Assembly (NCBI RefSeq): GCF_026810365.1
Contig: NZ_CP113948.1
Location: forward strand, 1,761,001-1,825,000
Origin: Flavobacterium praedii
GTDB taxonomy: Bacteria; Bacteroidota; Bacteroidia; Flavobacteriales; Flavobacteriaceae
Direction of reading: 5' to 3'
DNA: 64,000 nucleotides
In this document: positions 43,886 to 53,975 of the stretch, one piece after another
How positions within the stretch are numbered: position 1 is the stretch's first letter
Layout of the letters: each line of letters opens with the position of its first letter
Position numbers and translations under genes: made by a program
The notes under the pieces: model-generated
The model's input: only the letters and a program-made list of their open reading frames with translations
What the model was told of the DNA's origin: nothing
Databases searched by the model: none

Positions 43886-46609
43886 CTAAAACAAAACAAC
43901 CTGACCATCATCTTCCAATTGAATGTCCGAATCGTCAATATTAGTATCTCCTTTAACTTCTAATTCTTCTGGAATAATTTCCTCAGGAACTTCGTAAGGC
44001 AATGGTTCTAATAAATTTACTTGTTTCAGTTTATCGGTAGTCAATTGATTTCCTAGTGCTTTAAAACCTTTTACAGCTATAAACGACTCAATATCTACAG
44101 TCTGATTTTCTTTTTGAACTCCTTTTATTTTAGGAAAAACGAGTTCGGCTACAGGACGATAATCTGTTGCTACGATTTCTAATCTTGAATTAGGATGTTC
44201 TGTGATAAATGATTCCTCTTTATTTTCGGTTTCTACCAAGAAACGTTTGATGTAATAACGCTCTTTTTCACCATCATAATAAATGGCCGAAATTGGTTTT
44301 TTAGGAATCCATTTCTCCAAGACAATCATATCTTCATCAAAGTGTGTAGATAACTCAGGCGTAATGACTTTGATTTTTCCCGCTTGTGATACCACCAAAA
44401 TTTTATCACTTGGTCTAAATTCGCCCAACAGTTCTCCCCTAGCATCAACATTCAATCGTTGAACGGTATCATCAAACCAAACTTTTCTAGGCAATAAAGT
44501 CGAAATTCCTTTCTCCTTCAATTCAATTTTCTTAATTGGATATTTAGAAACTAAATTCCCTTTGGAAGCACGACCTTTAATTGCTAAAGAAGCAAAATCA
44601 ATATCAAATTTCAATTTCTTTATACTTCCCACTTGTCGCAATAAAATGGTAATAACCTCTGCTTCTCCATTTGGATTGCAAGAAAAATATAAAATTTGTG
44701 ATCCCGCAGTTTCATTCGTTAAATCATACGGTTTGTCACGTGTAACCCCCGTCACATTAAATCGCTTGATATACGATGGACCAGATTTTCCATCACGATA
44801 AATCATATTATAAATGGTTCGTTTGTCACTTTTGTCAAAAATAGCAATATGAATAATATCTTTTCCAACAAAGGTTTTTGCATCGACTTTGGTAATCATC
44901 ATTTTTCCGTTTCTTAGAAAAACAATTACATCATCAATATCGGAACAATCGGTAACATATTCGTCTTTTTTCAAGCTTGTCCCAACGAAACCTTCTTCCC
45001 TATTTACATATAATTTGGTATTTCTTAAAACCACTTTTGTAGCTTCGATATCATCAAAAATACGCAACTCGGTTTGGCGTTCTCTGCCTTTTCCGTACTT
45101 CTCTTTTAGCTTTGTAAAATAAGCAATCGCAAAATCAACTAAATTAGCTAAGTGATGCTCTACTTCCTTCATTTCTTCTTCTAACTTAGCAATAAAGTCA
45201 TCAGCTTTGTCAGAATCGAAACGAGTAATACGAATCATTGGAATTTGAGTTAATCGATGCAAATCATCATCATGAATATCTCTAACAAATGATTTTTTGA
45301 AAGGCTCAAAACGATCATATAAATAGACATACAGCGACTCTCTATCTCCATACAACTTAAATTCAATGTACATTTCTTCCCGAATAAAGATTTTCTCTAA
45401 AGTTGAGAAATGCCATTTATTTTTTAATTCTTCTAATTGAATTTCTAATTCTTGTCGAAGCAAATCAACCGTTCTGTTCGTCGAAATCTTCAACATATCC
45501 GAAACCCCAATAAACAACGGTTTATTATCCTCAATCACACAACCCAATGGCGCTACCGAAGTTTCGCAGGCTGTAAAAGCAAATAAGGCATCGATCGTTT
45601 TATCTGGAGAAACCCCAGGGAAAAGATGAATTAATATCTCAACCTCAGCAGCGGTATTGTCTTCAATTTTTTTGATTTTGATTTTACCTTTATCGTTGGC
45701 TTTCAAAATACTGTCAATCAAAGTCGTCGTATTAGTCGAAAACGGAATTTGAGTAATCACCAACGTATTTTTGTCAAGTTGACCAATTTTGGCACGAACA
45801 CGAACACGTCCGCCACGCAATCCATCATTATAATTGGACACATCGGCAATACCTTGTGTCAAGAAATCCGGATATAAGGTAAATGGTTTTCCTTTTAAGA
45901 TTTTAATTGACGAATCAATCAGCTCATTAAAGTTATGAGGTAAGACTTTGGTCGAAAGACCTACTGCAATCCCCTCCGCTCCCGACGCCAGTAATAATGG
46001 GAATTTTACCGGTAAATTATTCGGTTCGGCACGACGTCCATCATAAGAAACACCCCAATCGGTGATTTTCGGAGAATACAATACTTCCAAAGCAAATTTT
46101 GACAAACGTGCTTCGATATAACGAGAAGCCGCAGCTCCATCACCCGTCAAGATATTCCCCCAGTTCCCTTGGCAATCGATTAATAATTCTTTCTGGCCAA
46201 TTTGTACCATTGCATCACCAATACTTTGATCCCCATGCGGGTGATACTGCATGGTGTGACCAACAACATTGGCAACCTTATTGTAACGACCATCGTCCAA
46301 CTCTTTCAAAGAGTGCATGATTCTTCGTTGCACGGGTTTGAAACCATCCTCAATAGCAGGAACAGCACGTTCTAGAATTACATAAGAAGCATAATCCAAA
46401 AACCAATCTTTGTACATTCCTGTAACTTTGGTAATGGTATCGCCTTCCTCATTATCATTCTCATAAAAATGCCCGCCTTCAAAATGTTTGGCTTCTACTT
46501 CAATAATTTCATCGGAATCAGTATCATCCTGATTTTCATCATTTGATTGATCTTCCGAATTATTTTCTTCGTTTGCTGGGATTATGTTATCGTCTTCTTC
46601 GTCTTTCAT
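43886..46609 (-). CDS. parC: DNA topoisomerase IV subunit A
   Basis: 907 residues. An acidic N-terminal extension (1-55), then the breakage-reunion domain with catalytic Tyr164 after Arg163 (AASRYIEARLSK), and a C-terminal beta-pinwheel-like region without a clear GyrA box. This type is annotated as topoisomerase IV A in Bacteroidota and decatenates chromosomes. parE lies upstream on the same strand but is separated by an IS and a toxin-antitoxin pair. The start is 16 bases after the MNT gene, so the toxin-antitoxin promoter may also read parC. Confidence 0.93.
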   Translation of the reverse strand: MKDEEDDNIIPANEENNSEDQSNDENQDDTDSDEIIEVEAKHFEGGHFYENDNEEGDTITKVTGMYKDWFLDYASYVILERAVPAIEDGFKPVQRRIMHSLKELDDGRYNKVANVVGHTMQYHPHGDQSIGDAMVQIGQKELLIDCQGNWGNILTGDGAAASRYIEARLSKFALEVLYSPKITDWGVSYDGRRAEPNNLPVKFPLLLASGAEGIAVGLSTKVLPHNFNELIDSSIKILKGKPFTLYPDFLTQGIADVSNYNDGLRGGRVRVRAKIGQLDKNTLVITQIPFSTNTTTLIDSILKANDKGKIKIKKIEDNTAAEVEILIHLFPGVSPDKTIDALFAFTACETSVAPLGCVIEDNKPLFIGVSDMLKISTNRTVDLLRQELEIQLEELKNKWHFSTLEKIFIREEMYIEFKLYGDRESLYVYLYDRFEPFKKSFVRDIHDDDLHRLTQIPMIRITRFDSDKADDFIAKLEEEMKEVEHHLANLVDFAIAYFTKLKEKYGKGRERQTELRIFDDIEATKVVLRNTKLYVNREEGFVGTSLKKDEYVTDCSDIDDVIVFLRNGKMMITKVDAKTFVGKDIIHIAIFDKSDKRTIYNMIYRDGKSGPSYIKRFNVTGVTRDKPYDLTNETAGSQILYFSCNPNGEAEVITILLRQVGSIKKLKFDIDFASLAIKGRASKGNLVSKYPIKKIELKEKGISTLLPRKVWFDDTVQRLNVDARGELLGEFRPSDKILVVSQAGKIKVITPELSTHFDEDMIVLEKWIPKKPISAIYYDGEKERYYIKRFLVETENKEESFITEHPNSRLEIVATDYRPVAELVFPKIKGVQKENQTVDIESFIAVKGFKALGNQLTTDKLKQVNLLEPLPYEVPEEIIPEELEVKGDTNIDDSDIQLEDDGQVVLF

Positions 46610-46625
46610 TTATGCTGAATTTATT

Positions 46626-46928
46626 TCAGTTTATTCTTTTATAAAAAATTTTACCAACTCTTTGAATATGCTCAATTAAACTTTCCGATTTCAAATCATT
46701 ATAAATTGAAATATCGAATTTATACGGAATAAAGCTATCATCTAGTTTGTGCCACAACTTATTTAAATCTTTTTTATCGACATTTCCCTTTAGTGTAATA
46801 TCTATATCCGAACCCTCTTTAAAATTTCCCTTGGCTCTGGAACCATATATAACAACCTCATCAATAGAAGAACAATCTTCAATTATTGATAAAATCTCTT
46901 CCCAACTTTTAGGATATATTCCAAACAT
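46626..46928 (-). CDS. MNT-type nucleotidyltransferase, MntA-like antitoxin
   Basis: 100 residues of the minimal nucleotidyltransferase fold: VIYGSRAKGNFKEGSDIDI gives GS at 29-30 and Asp41/Asp43, the GSX10DXD motif of MntA. In the HepT-MntA (type VII) systems MntA silences the HEPN toxin by adding AMP to a tyrosine. Its ATG overlaps the stop of the HEPN gene (TAATG). Downstream, parC begins after 16 bases. Confidence 0.88.
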   Translation of the reverse strand: MFGIYPKSWEEILSIIEDCSSIDEVVIYGSRAKGNFKEGSDIDITLKGNVDKKDLNKLWHKLDDSFIPYKFDISIYNDLKSESLIEHIQRVGKIFYKRIN

Positions 46929-47338
46929 TACAAATAAGTTTTCATTTTATTTTCAAAATCTATAAAAACAGGAAAATAATCATTTAGAATAATTTCTAAA
47001 ATTGCTAAAACTTCACTTTCATCGTATATGTGAGAAGTCAAATTCCTGCTTTTAATCATATCAAACCAAACATCACCATTTGAAATAAGTCCAACATTAA
47101 ATGCTTCTTTGACTGCAATTTTACTCCCAAACAAATCTGTTTTCCCTTGGTCTTCCAGGAAGTCTTTCATTACTTTCCATGATAATTCTTGCGAAACTTC
47201 AAAAGCTTGTATCACACCTTGTAATTCTAATTCAGTGTAATCTCGTTCATTTTTTAACTCTTTGGCATTTTTTAATTGCCTAAAAGCTTTTACAAAATGC
47301 TCAAATCTTTGCTTCCAACGAATATCTTGATTTTCCAT
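46928..47338 (-). CDS. HEPN-domain protein, HepT-like toxin (HI0074 family)
   Basis: 136 residues, helical. The motif SRNLTSHIYDES contains Arg98-X4-His103-X-Tyr105, the RX4HXY signature of HepT RNases: Arg/His form the RNase site and the Tyr is the target of MntA. The family is also annotated as nucleotidyltransferase substrate-binding protein. It is the first gene of the pair, with a -7 box just upstream. Whether it is toxic in this host cannot be told. Confidence 0.88.
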   Translation of the reverse strand: MENQDIRWKQRFEHFVKAFRQLKNAKELKNERDYTELELQGVIQAFEVSQELSWKVMKDFLEDQGKTDLFGSKIAVKEAFNVGLISNGDVWFDMIKSRNLTSHIYDESEVLAILEIILNDYFPVFIDFENKMKTYL

Positions 47339-47350
47339 AGTTTCAAATTA

Positions 47351-47358
47351 CAAAATTA
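47351..47358 (-). promoter_or_regulatory. -7 box of the HEPN-MNT operon
   Basis: TAATTTTG on the minus strand, 12 bases before the HEPN start codon, hence a very short leader. It is 100 bp from the IS end, so the promoter is intact. Confidence 0.5.
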
Positions 47359-47458
47359 ATTGTATTAAATCTTCTCTGCTTGGCAGAATTGTTTTGTATT
47401 TACTGGCAAATATTTGCTCGATTTTCATTTAGAAAAGATATCGAAAAATTAATATTTA

Positions 47459-48458
47459 ACCCGTTGGGTGAAATTAATTGATTTGAATTTTAATGTTATT
47501 AATTGGTCTGTCAAATATAAATTTATTGATATATTGAACCATTGTTAATGCTGTAATTTTTGCTAAAATTCTGGTTTTAAAACCTTCGAAAGATTTAGCA
47601 TAGTTGTTTCTTATTTTGAATTGGTCGCATAATTGTGAGAACAAAGTTTCTATTCTTTTTCTTGATTTTCTAAATATATATGGTTGTTTTACATACCCTT
47701 TTTGATTCATTCTCATTGGTGTTTCTAAAACTATATTTGCTGTTTGAAATAAATCTAATTGTTGGGTTGAAGATAAATATCCTCTGTCTCCAAGTAACAC
47801 GCAATCAGATAATTGATTTTTTGCATCATTCAAAATTTGAACATCATGAACACTTGCTTTAGTGATATCAATGGAATGAAACACTCCAGAAACCGAACAA
47901 ATTCCATGTAATTTATAGCCATAAAACCAAGTGTCTTGCGATGCACAAAATCCTTTAGAGGGAGCAGTCTCAAAATCTTTTTTACAAATTTTAAGCCTAT
48001 TTTCTCTAGCTTTTTTACATATTTCCAAAGGCATACTGTCTATAATGAAATAGTCTTCAAATTCTAAAAACGAACTAGCTAAAGTTGTTCTGATTGTTTC
48101 TGAAAATTCAAACAATTTTCTGCGTCTTTTGTTGAACTGACTTCGTTCAATTAAATTCGGAATTGATGTATTAGCTAATTGTTTGAACAAATCATTTTCA
48201 CTGTCAATAGACATATACTCAGCGGTTAAACTCAAAGCAACTACTTCAATATCATTCATTTTTGCTTTTCTGCCAACTTGAAATTTATTGTTCAAATCAA
48301 TATTCAAAGAACTTATAACTTCTAAAACTCTAAAATAATTTTTTACTATATTTGACATGGATATTGGTTTGTTTTTCGACTTCAAGATACTGAATTTCAG
48401 TATCTTGACCAATATCTTTTACTTATTTATTTCCTTATAATAATTTCACCCAACGGGT
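47459..48458 (-). mobile_element. complete IS982-family insertion sequence
   Basis: Exactly 1000 bp between perfect 18-bp terminal inverted repeats, ACCCGTTGGGTGAAATTA. The 9-bp target duplication TAATATTTA is at 47450-47458 and 48459-48467. Ends starting ACCC and an element of about 1 kb fit IS982. It carries one intact transposase gene, so it looks recent and possibly active. Confidence 0.92.
47474..48358 (-). CDS. IS982 family transposase
   Basis: 294 residues from the ATG at 48358 (MSNIVKNYFRVLEV); an alternative TTG at 48412 would add 18 residues. The DDE catalytic core is visible: FIIDSMPLEICKKAR (first Asp), VLLGDRGYLS (second Asp) and RKRIETLFSQL (Glu), with YGYKLH between. No frameshift or stop interrupts it, so the enzyme should work. 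The reading frame fills nearly the whole element. Confidence 0.92.
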   Translation of the reverse strand: MSNIVKNYFRVLEVISSLNIDLNNKFQVGRKAKMNDIEVVALSLTAEYMSIDSENDLFKQLANTSIPNLIERSQFNKRRRKLFEFSETIRTTLASSFLEFEDYFIIDSMPLEICKKARENRLKICKKDFETAPSKGFCASQDTWFYGYKLHGICSVSGVFHSIDITKASVHDVQILNDAKNQLSDCVLLGDRGYLSSTQQLDLFQTANIVLETPMRMNQKGYVKQPYIFRKSRKRIETLFSQLCDQFKIRNNYAKSFEGFKTRILAKITALTMVQYINKFIFDRPINNIKIQIN

Positions 48459-48501
48459 TAATATTTATCCTAAATAATACCAAACTTGAGTTTTTAGAAA
48501 T

Positions 48502-48582
48502 ACTAGACAGTGTTTCATAATTCTTGATTTACAAAATCCACAATACTGTCTCGGATTTTTAAATTTGAAAATCGCAGACAGT
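48502..48582. repeat. ACTGTCT-type inverted repeats beside the IS
   Basis: ACTGTCTCGGATTTT (48545-48559) pairs with AAAATCGCAGACAGT (48568-48582), and a partial third copy (TAGACAGTGTTT) lies at 48502-48515. It lies just behind the parE 3' end and lacks a strong U tract. Confidence 0.6.
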
Positions 48583-48610
48583 GCCTAGGATTTTCAATAA
48601 AGTATTAAAC

Positions 48611-50476
48611 TTATTTCACTTCTTCCAAAACATCAATCTCTACCTTCAAATTCTTGATAATAAAATCTTGTCGGTCTGGAGTATTTTTACCCATATAAAA
48701 CGACAATAACTGTTCGATTGAAGTGTTTTTATCCATCATAATAGGATCAAGACGAATGGTTTCTCCGATAAAATTTTTGAACTCGTCTGGTGATATTTCT
48801 CCCAATCCCTTAAATCGAGTGATTTCTGGTTTTGGTTTTAGTTTTTCTATGGCGTCTTTTCGCTCTTCTTCCGAATAGCAATAAATGGTTTCTTTTTTGT
48901 TTCGTACTCTAAAAAGCGGTGTCTGCAAAATATACAAATGCCCTTCTTTGATTAATTCTGGGAAAAACTGCAAGAAAAAAGTAATCAACAGCAAGCGAAT
49001 GTGCATTCCATCGACATCGGCATCGGTTGCAATTACGATGTTGTTGTAACGCAATTTTTCCAATCCATCTTCAATGTCTAACGCCGCTTGCAATAAATTG
49101 AATTCTTCGTTTTCATACACGATCTTTTTACTCATTCCATAGGAGTTCAAAGGCTTACCACGCAAACTAAAGACCGCTTGGGTATTTACATCACGAGATT
49201 TGGTAATCGACCCCGAAGCCGAGTCCCCCTCGGTAATAAACAAAGTGCTTTCTAAACTCTTAGGATTTTTGGTATCCGGAAGATGCGCACGGCAATCCCT
49301 TAATTTTTTATTGTGCAGATTGGCTTTTTTGGCACGATCAGTAGCTAGTTTTCGAATCCCTGATAATTCTTTACGCTCGCGTTCGGCTTGAAGAATTTTT
49401 CGCAATAAAGCATCTGCTGTTACTGGATTTTTGTGCAAATAATTGTCCAGTTTTGTTTTCACAAAATCATTTACAAAAGTACGAACAGAAGGCATTCCTA
49501 GTTCAGAACCCATATCGGTAGATCCCAATTTGGTTTTTGTCTGTGACTCAAAAACAGGTTCCATCACTTTGATACTTATCGCACTCACAACCGATTTACG
49601 TACATCCGAAGCTTCAAAACTTTTGTTGTAAAACTCTCTGATTGTTTTTACAATTGCCTCACGATAAGCCGCGAGATGCGTTCCTCCCTGTGTGGTGTTT
49701 TGTCCATTAACAAATGAGTGGTATTCTTCACTATATTGGGTTTTACTGTGGGTCAAAGCCATTTCGATATCATCTCCTTTGAGGTGAATAATCGGATACT
49801 CTAAATCATCAGCGTGTATGGTTTCTTCCAGTAAATCTTTTAATCCATTTTCGGAATAATATTTTTCGCCATTAAAAATAATCGTCAGTCCATTGTTTAA
49901 GTAACAATAGTTTTTGAGCATTTTGATGACATACTCATATCTGAATTTATAATTTTTAAAGATGGTCTCATCTGGAATAAAAGACACTTTTGTTCCTTTT
50001 CGTTTCGTAGTTTCAATTATATCTTCCTCCAAAACCAAATTACCTCCAGAAAACTCGGCAGCTTTTTGTTTTTCGTCACGAACAGATTCAACACGAAAAA
50101 AATGAGACAAAGCATTCACAGCTTTTGTCCCGACTCCATTCAAACCCACCGATTTTTTAAATGCCAATGAATCGTATTTACCACCGGTATTCATTTTGGA
50201 CACCACATCAATTACCTTTCCTAATGGAATTCCACGGCCATAATCACGAACGGTAACTGTTTTGTCCTTAATGGTAACTTCGATGGTTTTGCCGGCACCC
50301 ATTACAAATTCATCGATACAGTTATCGAGAACTTCTTTTAATAAAATATAAATACCATCGTCTGGCGAAGAACCATCCCCTAGTTTTCCGATGTACATCC
50401 CAGGACGCATACGGATGTGTTCTTTCCAGTCGAGAGAACGAATATTATCTTCGGTATATTGATTTTGATCTGACAT
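48611..50476 (-). CDS. parE: DNA topoisomerase IV subunit B
   Basis: 621 residues. GHKL ATPase ([10 protein letters not shown] at 48-57, DYGRGIP at 78-84, GVGTKAVN at 114-121), transducer domain, then TOPRIM with EGDSAS (416-421) and DADVDG (485-490), and the C-terminal PQDGL-type region (RFKGLGEI). The absence of a long insert and the paired ParC favour topoisomerase IV over gyrase. Its own -7 box lies about 110 bases upstream. In other flavobacteria parE and parC are neighbours; here about 2 kb intervenes. Confidence 0.94.
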   Translation of the reverse strand: MSDQNQYTEDNIRSLDWKEHIRMRPGMYIGKLGDGSSPDDGIYILLKEVLDNCIDEFVMGAGKTIEVTIKDKTVTVRDYGRGIPLGKVIDVVSKMNTGGKYDSLAFKKSVGLNGVGTKAVNALSHFFRVESVRDEKQKAAEFSGGNLVLEEDIIETTKRKGTKVSFIPDETIFKNYKFRYEYVIKMLKNYCYLNNGLTIIFNGEKYYSENGLKDLLEETIHADDLEYPIIHLKGDDIEMALTHSKTQYSEEYHSFVNGQNTTQGGTHLAAYREAIVKTIREFYNKSFEASDVRKSVVSAISIKVMEPVFESQTKTKLGSTDMGSELGMPSVRTFVNDFVKTKLDNYLHKNPVTADALLRKILQAERERKELSGIRKLATDRAKKANLHNKKLRDCRAHLPDTKNPKSLESTLFITEGDSASGSITKSRDVNTQAVFSLRGKPLNSYGMSKKIVYENEEFNLLQAALDIEDGLEKLRYNNIVIATDADVDGMHIRLLLITFFLQFFPELIKEGHLYILQTPLFRVRNKKETIYCYSEEERKDAIEKLKPKPEITRFKGLGEISPDEFKNFIGETIRLDPIMMDKNTSIEQLLSFYMGKNTPDRQDFIIKNLKVEIDVLEEVK

Positions 50477-50585
50477 TTTGGAATTTTATCGAATTTAACT
50501 GCGTTCTGTTTGATCCTTGCTTTTCACACAGACCTCGAGTGTGCTAATGTAGTGTAATCTGATAAAATTTAAAAGAGGATTACCG

Positions 50586-50593
50586 CAAAGTTA
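50586..50593 (-). promoter_or_regulatory. -7 box of parE
   Basis: TAACTTTG on the minus strand, exact TAnnTTTG, giving a leader of about 105 nt. Confidence 0.55.
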
Positions 50594-50676
50594 TCAAAAA
50601 TAATATTGACAGATTTGAATGTGAATTTTAGTATTCTGGTTATTTTTATTTTAGAATTGATTTGGCCAATTAACAT

Positions 50677-51198
50677 TTACAAACCAGCAACAATCTCTTT
50701 TAATTGATTATCTAATTCAACGTTTGAAATAACATTAGCTTCAATATCAAAATTTTCATTAAAACTTGGCAGTGAGAAAACTGCTTTAATATCGGCAGTA
50801 AAACGAGGGAAATTATTTTTGGCAATTTCTAAAACACTAGCTCCACCTCTGGCACCCGGTGAAGTAGCCATCAATAACATGGGTTTATCTTGAAAAATTT
50901 TTCCGTTTATTCTAGAACACCAATCCACTGTGTTTTTGAAAGCGGCACTGTAATTACCATTATTTTCGGCAAGCGAAACTACCAAAACATCGGCCGATGC
51001 AATTTTATCCAAAAAGGCTTTCGCCAAGGGGTGTTGACCAATTACAATTTCCTTGTCAACGCTGAATAACGGCATTTCAAAATCATTTAAATCCAACACT
51101 TCCACTTCAGCATTTTTAAATAAATCCGAAGCATAAGTGGCCAATTTTTTATTTATGGAATTTTTACTTGGACTTCCGGCAAAAGCTATGATTTTCAT
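50677..51198 (-). CDS. NADPH-dependent FMN reductase family flavoprotein
   Basis: 173 residues of flavodoxin-like fold: the FMN phosphate loop is GSPSKNSINKKLA (8-20), and LAENNGNYSAAFKNTVDW and ATSPGARGGASVLE are the flavin-contact loops of the NAD(P)H:quinone/FMN reductase group. It transfers electrons from NAD(P)H to quinones or similar acceptors. It follows the yihY-like gene by 11 bases, so it is probably in the same transcript. Confidence 0.88.
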   Translation of the reverse strand: MKIIAFAGSPSKNSINKKLATYASDLFKNAEVEVLDLNDFEMPLFSVDKEIVIGQHPLAKAFLDKIASADVLVVSLAENNGNYSAAFKNTVDWCSRINGKIFQDKPMLLMATSPGARGGASVLEIAKNNFPRFTADIKAVFSLPSFNENFDIEANVISNVELDNQLKEIVAGL

Positions 51199-51209
51199 AT
51201 ATTCATTTT

Positions 51210-52127
51210 TTAAGGTTTATCTATTTCAAAAATTTCTTTTTTTATTTCGACAGAATATTCATTTGGAAAAATTTTACCGCCATACGTTTTCGCATACACC
51301 TTGGTAAACTCAGCACCAAAGTAAAGAATTATAGCCGAATAATATACCCAAACCAAAATAATTATTACCGAACCCGTAGCACCATATATAGAACCAATAG
51401 TAGAATTCCCAAGATAATAACCAATGCCAAATTTACCTACCATAAACAATATTGCAGTACAAGCAGCTCCAAAACAAGCATCTCGCCATTTTATAATCCC
51501 GTCTGGCAATGTTCTAAAAATAATGGCAAAAAGCAATGTGATTATGCTAAAGACAATTACCGAATTAATGACATAAAATAAGTAAATCGTACTTTCTGGA
51601 AAATATAATTTCAACCTAGAATTTACTATATCCAATATAACATTTACCAATAAACTCACTATCATCAAAAAACCCAATGAAACAATCATCGAAAAAGACA
51701 TCAATCGATTCTGGATAAACTTTTTAAACCCTTTATTCGGTTTGGCACGCAGTCCCCAAATATAATTGATTGAGCTTTGAATCTCCGCAAAAACTCCTGA
51801 AGCCCCAATTAGCAGCATGACAACTCCAAATACAGTGGCAAAAACAGTATTCCCAGACAGTTCAACATTTTTTATAGCCTCCTGAATTTGAACAGCGGCA
51901 TCGTTACCAACCAAAGATTTTATTTGTCCATAAAGCTGCCCCGTGACGGCTTCCTCGCCAAAGAAAAAACTACAAATTGTAATAATAATGATTAAAAGTG
52001 GCGGTAGTGCAAAAATTGTGTAATACGCCAAAGCAGCACTTAGTTTTATAGCATTATCATCGATAAATTCTAAAGTTGTAATTTTAAGTAAAAACCAAGA
52101 TTTTGACATTGAGTCTTTATTTAGCAT
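51210..52127 (-). CDS. YihY/BrkB family membrane protein
   Basis: 305 residues with six membrane helices and the family pattern ALAYYTIFALPPLLIII (30-46), IWGLRAKPNKGFKKFIQNRL (loop), and SIYGATGSVIIILVWVYYSAIILYFGAEF at the end. Formerly mislabelled RNase BN; no established activity. It shares a transcript with the flavin reductase gene and has a good -7 box. Confidence 0.88.
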   Translation of the reverse strand: MLNKDSMSKSWFLLKITTLEFIDDNAIKLSAALAYYTIFALPPLLIIIITICSFFFGEEAVTGQLYGQIKSLVGNDAAVQIQEAIKNVELSGNTVFATVFGVVMLLIGASGVFAEIQSSINYIWGLRAKPNKGFKKFIQNRLMSFSMIVSLGFLMIVSLLVNVILDIVNSRLKLYFPESTIYLFYVINSVIVFSIITLLFAIIFRTLPDGIIKWRDACFGAACTAILFMVGKFGIGYYLGNSTIGSIYGATGSVIIILVWVYYSAIILYFGAEFTKVYAKTYGGKIFPNEYSVEIKKEIFEIDKP

Positions 52128-52150
52128 ACTATTTTAATTGAAAATTTAAT

Positions 52151-52158
52151 CAAAGTTA
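52151..52158 (-). promoter_or_regulatory. -7 box of the yihY-flavin reductase operon
   Basis: TAACTTTG on the minus strand, 23 bases before the start. Confidence 0.55.
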
Positions 52159-52274
52159 TACCAACCTTCTTACCAAAGTTTTACATAATTATTTTTATTT
52201 TTTACAACTTTAAAAATACTTTTTAAATTAAAATTCTATCTTAAATTAATTATTAATCCAAAACAAATCAATAA

Positions 52275-52306
52275 AAAAACCTGCAAAATGACTCTTGCAG
52301 GTTTTT
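52275..52306. terminator. terminator after ychF
   Basis: Perfect stem AAAAACCTGCAA/TTGCAGGTTTTT with an 8-nt loop, 38 bases past the ychF stop. Confidence 0.88.
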
Positions 52307-52343
52307 ATCTATTTTCTTTATTCTTTTCTCTATTTTCTAGAAA

Positions 52344-53438
52344 CTACACATTAAATCTAAAATGCATTACGTCTCCATCTTTTACGATATATTCTTTTCC
52401 TTCTACTTTGAATTTTCCTGCCTCTTTGCATTTGGCTTCCGATCCGTAGTGAATAAAATCTTCGTATGCAATTACTTCGGCGCGGATGAAACCTTTTTCA
52501 AAATCGGTATGGATAACCCCAGCTGCTTGTGGCGCAGTAGCTCCAATATTGATGGTCCAAGCACGTACTTCTTTGACACCAGCAGTAAAATAAGTTTGTT
52601 GTTTTAATAATTTGTAAGCTGCACGAATTAAAACAGATGCTCCTGGCTCGCTTAATCCCATATCTTCAAGAAACACTTGACGCTCTTCGTAACTTTCCAA
52701 TTCGGTGATATCGGCTTCAGCACCTACAGAAAGTACTATTACTTCTGCATCTTCATCTTTTACCAATTCACGAACTTGATCTACATATTTATTTCCGTTT
52801 ACTGCTGAATTTTCATCCACATTACAAACGTACAATACAGGTTTTGCAGTAATCAATTGAAAACTTTCCAACAATAGTTCCTCGTCATTATTTTGAGGCA
52901 ATACTGTTCTAGCAGATTTTGCTTGTAAAAGTGATTCTCTAATTCGATCTAAAAAAGCTTTTTCAGTCTGCGCCTCTTTATTACCAGTTTTGGCAGCACG
53001 ATTTACTTTTTCCAAACGCTTTTCAACGTTTTCAAGATCTTTCAATTGCAATTCGATATCAATAGTTTCTTTGTCACGAATAGGATTTACATTACCGTCA
53101 ACGTGAACAATATTATCATTATCAAAACAACGCAATACGTGAATAATAGCGTTACACTCTCTAATGTTTCCCAAAAATTGATTTCCTAAACCTTCTCCTT
53201 TACTAGCTCCTTTAACCAATCCAGCAATATCAACGATATCTACTGTCGCCATTTGAACGCGTTCTGGTTTTACCAACAATTCTAATTTTTCAATTCTTGG
53301 ATCGGGTACATTTACCACACCAATATTAGGTTCGATAGTACAAAAAGGAAAGTTAGCACTTTGCGCTTTTGCATTCGATAAACAATTGAATAATGTTGAT
53401 TTTCCAACATTTGGTAACCCTACAATTCCTGCTTTCAT
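52344..53438 (-). CDS. ychF: redox-regulated ATPase YchF/OLA1
   Basis: 364-residue Obg-related P-loop ATPase. The G1 loop is GLPNVGKST (6-14), G3 is DIAGLVKGASKGEG, and the base-specificity motif is NVDE instead of NKxD, which explains ATP preference. A coiled-coil insert (130-175) and the C-terminal TGS domain are present. It binds ribosomes and takes part in stress responses. Single gene with its own -7 box and terminator. Confidence 0.96.
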   Translation of the reverse strand: MKAGIVGLPNVGKSTLFNCLSNAKAQSANFPFCTIEPNIGVVNVPDPRIEKLELLVKPERVQMATVDIVDIAGLVKGASKGEGLGNQFLGNIRECNAIIHVLRCFDNDNIVHVDGNVNPIRDKETIDIELQLKDLENVEKRLEKVNRAAKTGNKEAQTEKAFLDRIRESLLQAKSARTVLPQNNDEELLLESFQLITAKPVLYVCNVDENSAVNGNKYVDQVRELVKDEDAEVIVLSVGAEADITELESYEERQVFLEDMGLSEPGASVLIRAAYKLLKQQTYFTAGVKEVRAWTINIGATAPQAAGVIHTDFEKGFIRAEVIAYEDFIHYGSEAKCKEAGKFKVEGKEYIVKDGDVMHFRFNV

Positions 53439-53505
53439 AGTATGTATGTTTACAAATAACAGTTTTCTGTTACCTGTCTTTTAGTAATTCCTTTTTTAAA
53501 GTTTG

Positions 53506-53513
53506 CAAATATA
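53506..53513 (-). promoter_or_regulatory. -7 box of ychF
   Basis: TATATTTG on the minus strand, about 67 bases before the start; a CTTG that could serve as the -33 lies about 21 bases further upstream. Confidence 0.55.
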
Positions 53514-53926
53514 AGATATAAAGGTGTTACTCCACAAGTATTAAGCCCTCGTTTTCATCCTTACCGTTTAAACGGATACTAGAAGTACTAAAATCACAAG
53601 ATCATAATAAAAAATAGTATAGTATCCTGCTATATCTATTCATTTAATATGAATGTATTTTTTAGTCTGTCATCTAAAAAAACAGAACTTTTTATATCAC
53701 TACAAATATAAACTGCAGTAAAATAATCTCAATTAAACCAAGAATATTTTAGATTTCCTCTGTAAATTATTTTATACAAAAAAAAGAAAATCATAAAATA
53801 AACCCCAAAAATTATCGATTACTTTTTTTACAATAAATAGGATTGCATCAAATTACCATATTAGCAAATACACCTTACTTTTTAGATAAAAAACAACATT
53901 ACATATATTTTATGTTAATATTATGT
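53514..53926. other. intergenic region between ychF and the TonB receptor gene
   Basis: No gene. It holds a 12-bp palindrome CCGTTTAAACGG (53564-53575) and an inverted pair GGATACTA (53574) and TAGTATCC (53620), which could be an operator or chance. The rest is AT-rich. Confidence 0.4.
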
Positions 53927-53934
53927 TATATTTG
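53927..53934 (+). promoter_or_regulatory. -7 box of the TonB-dependent receptor gene
   Basis: TATATTTG, exact TAnnTTTG, 41 bases before the ATG at 53976. Confidence 0.6.
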
Positions 53935-53975
53935 ACACAATACTAATTAACCAATAACCAAACCAATACCTAATT

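Noticed and set aside
53564..53627. Palindrome CCGTTTAAACGG and nearby inverted repeat as a TonB-receptor operator
   Set aside because: It lies ~350 bases upstream of the -7 box of that gene and no known regulator site matches; kept only as a note on the gap.
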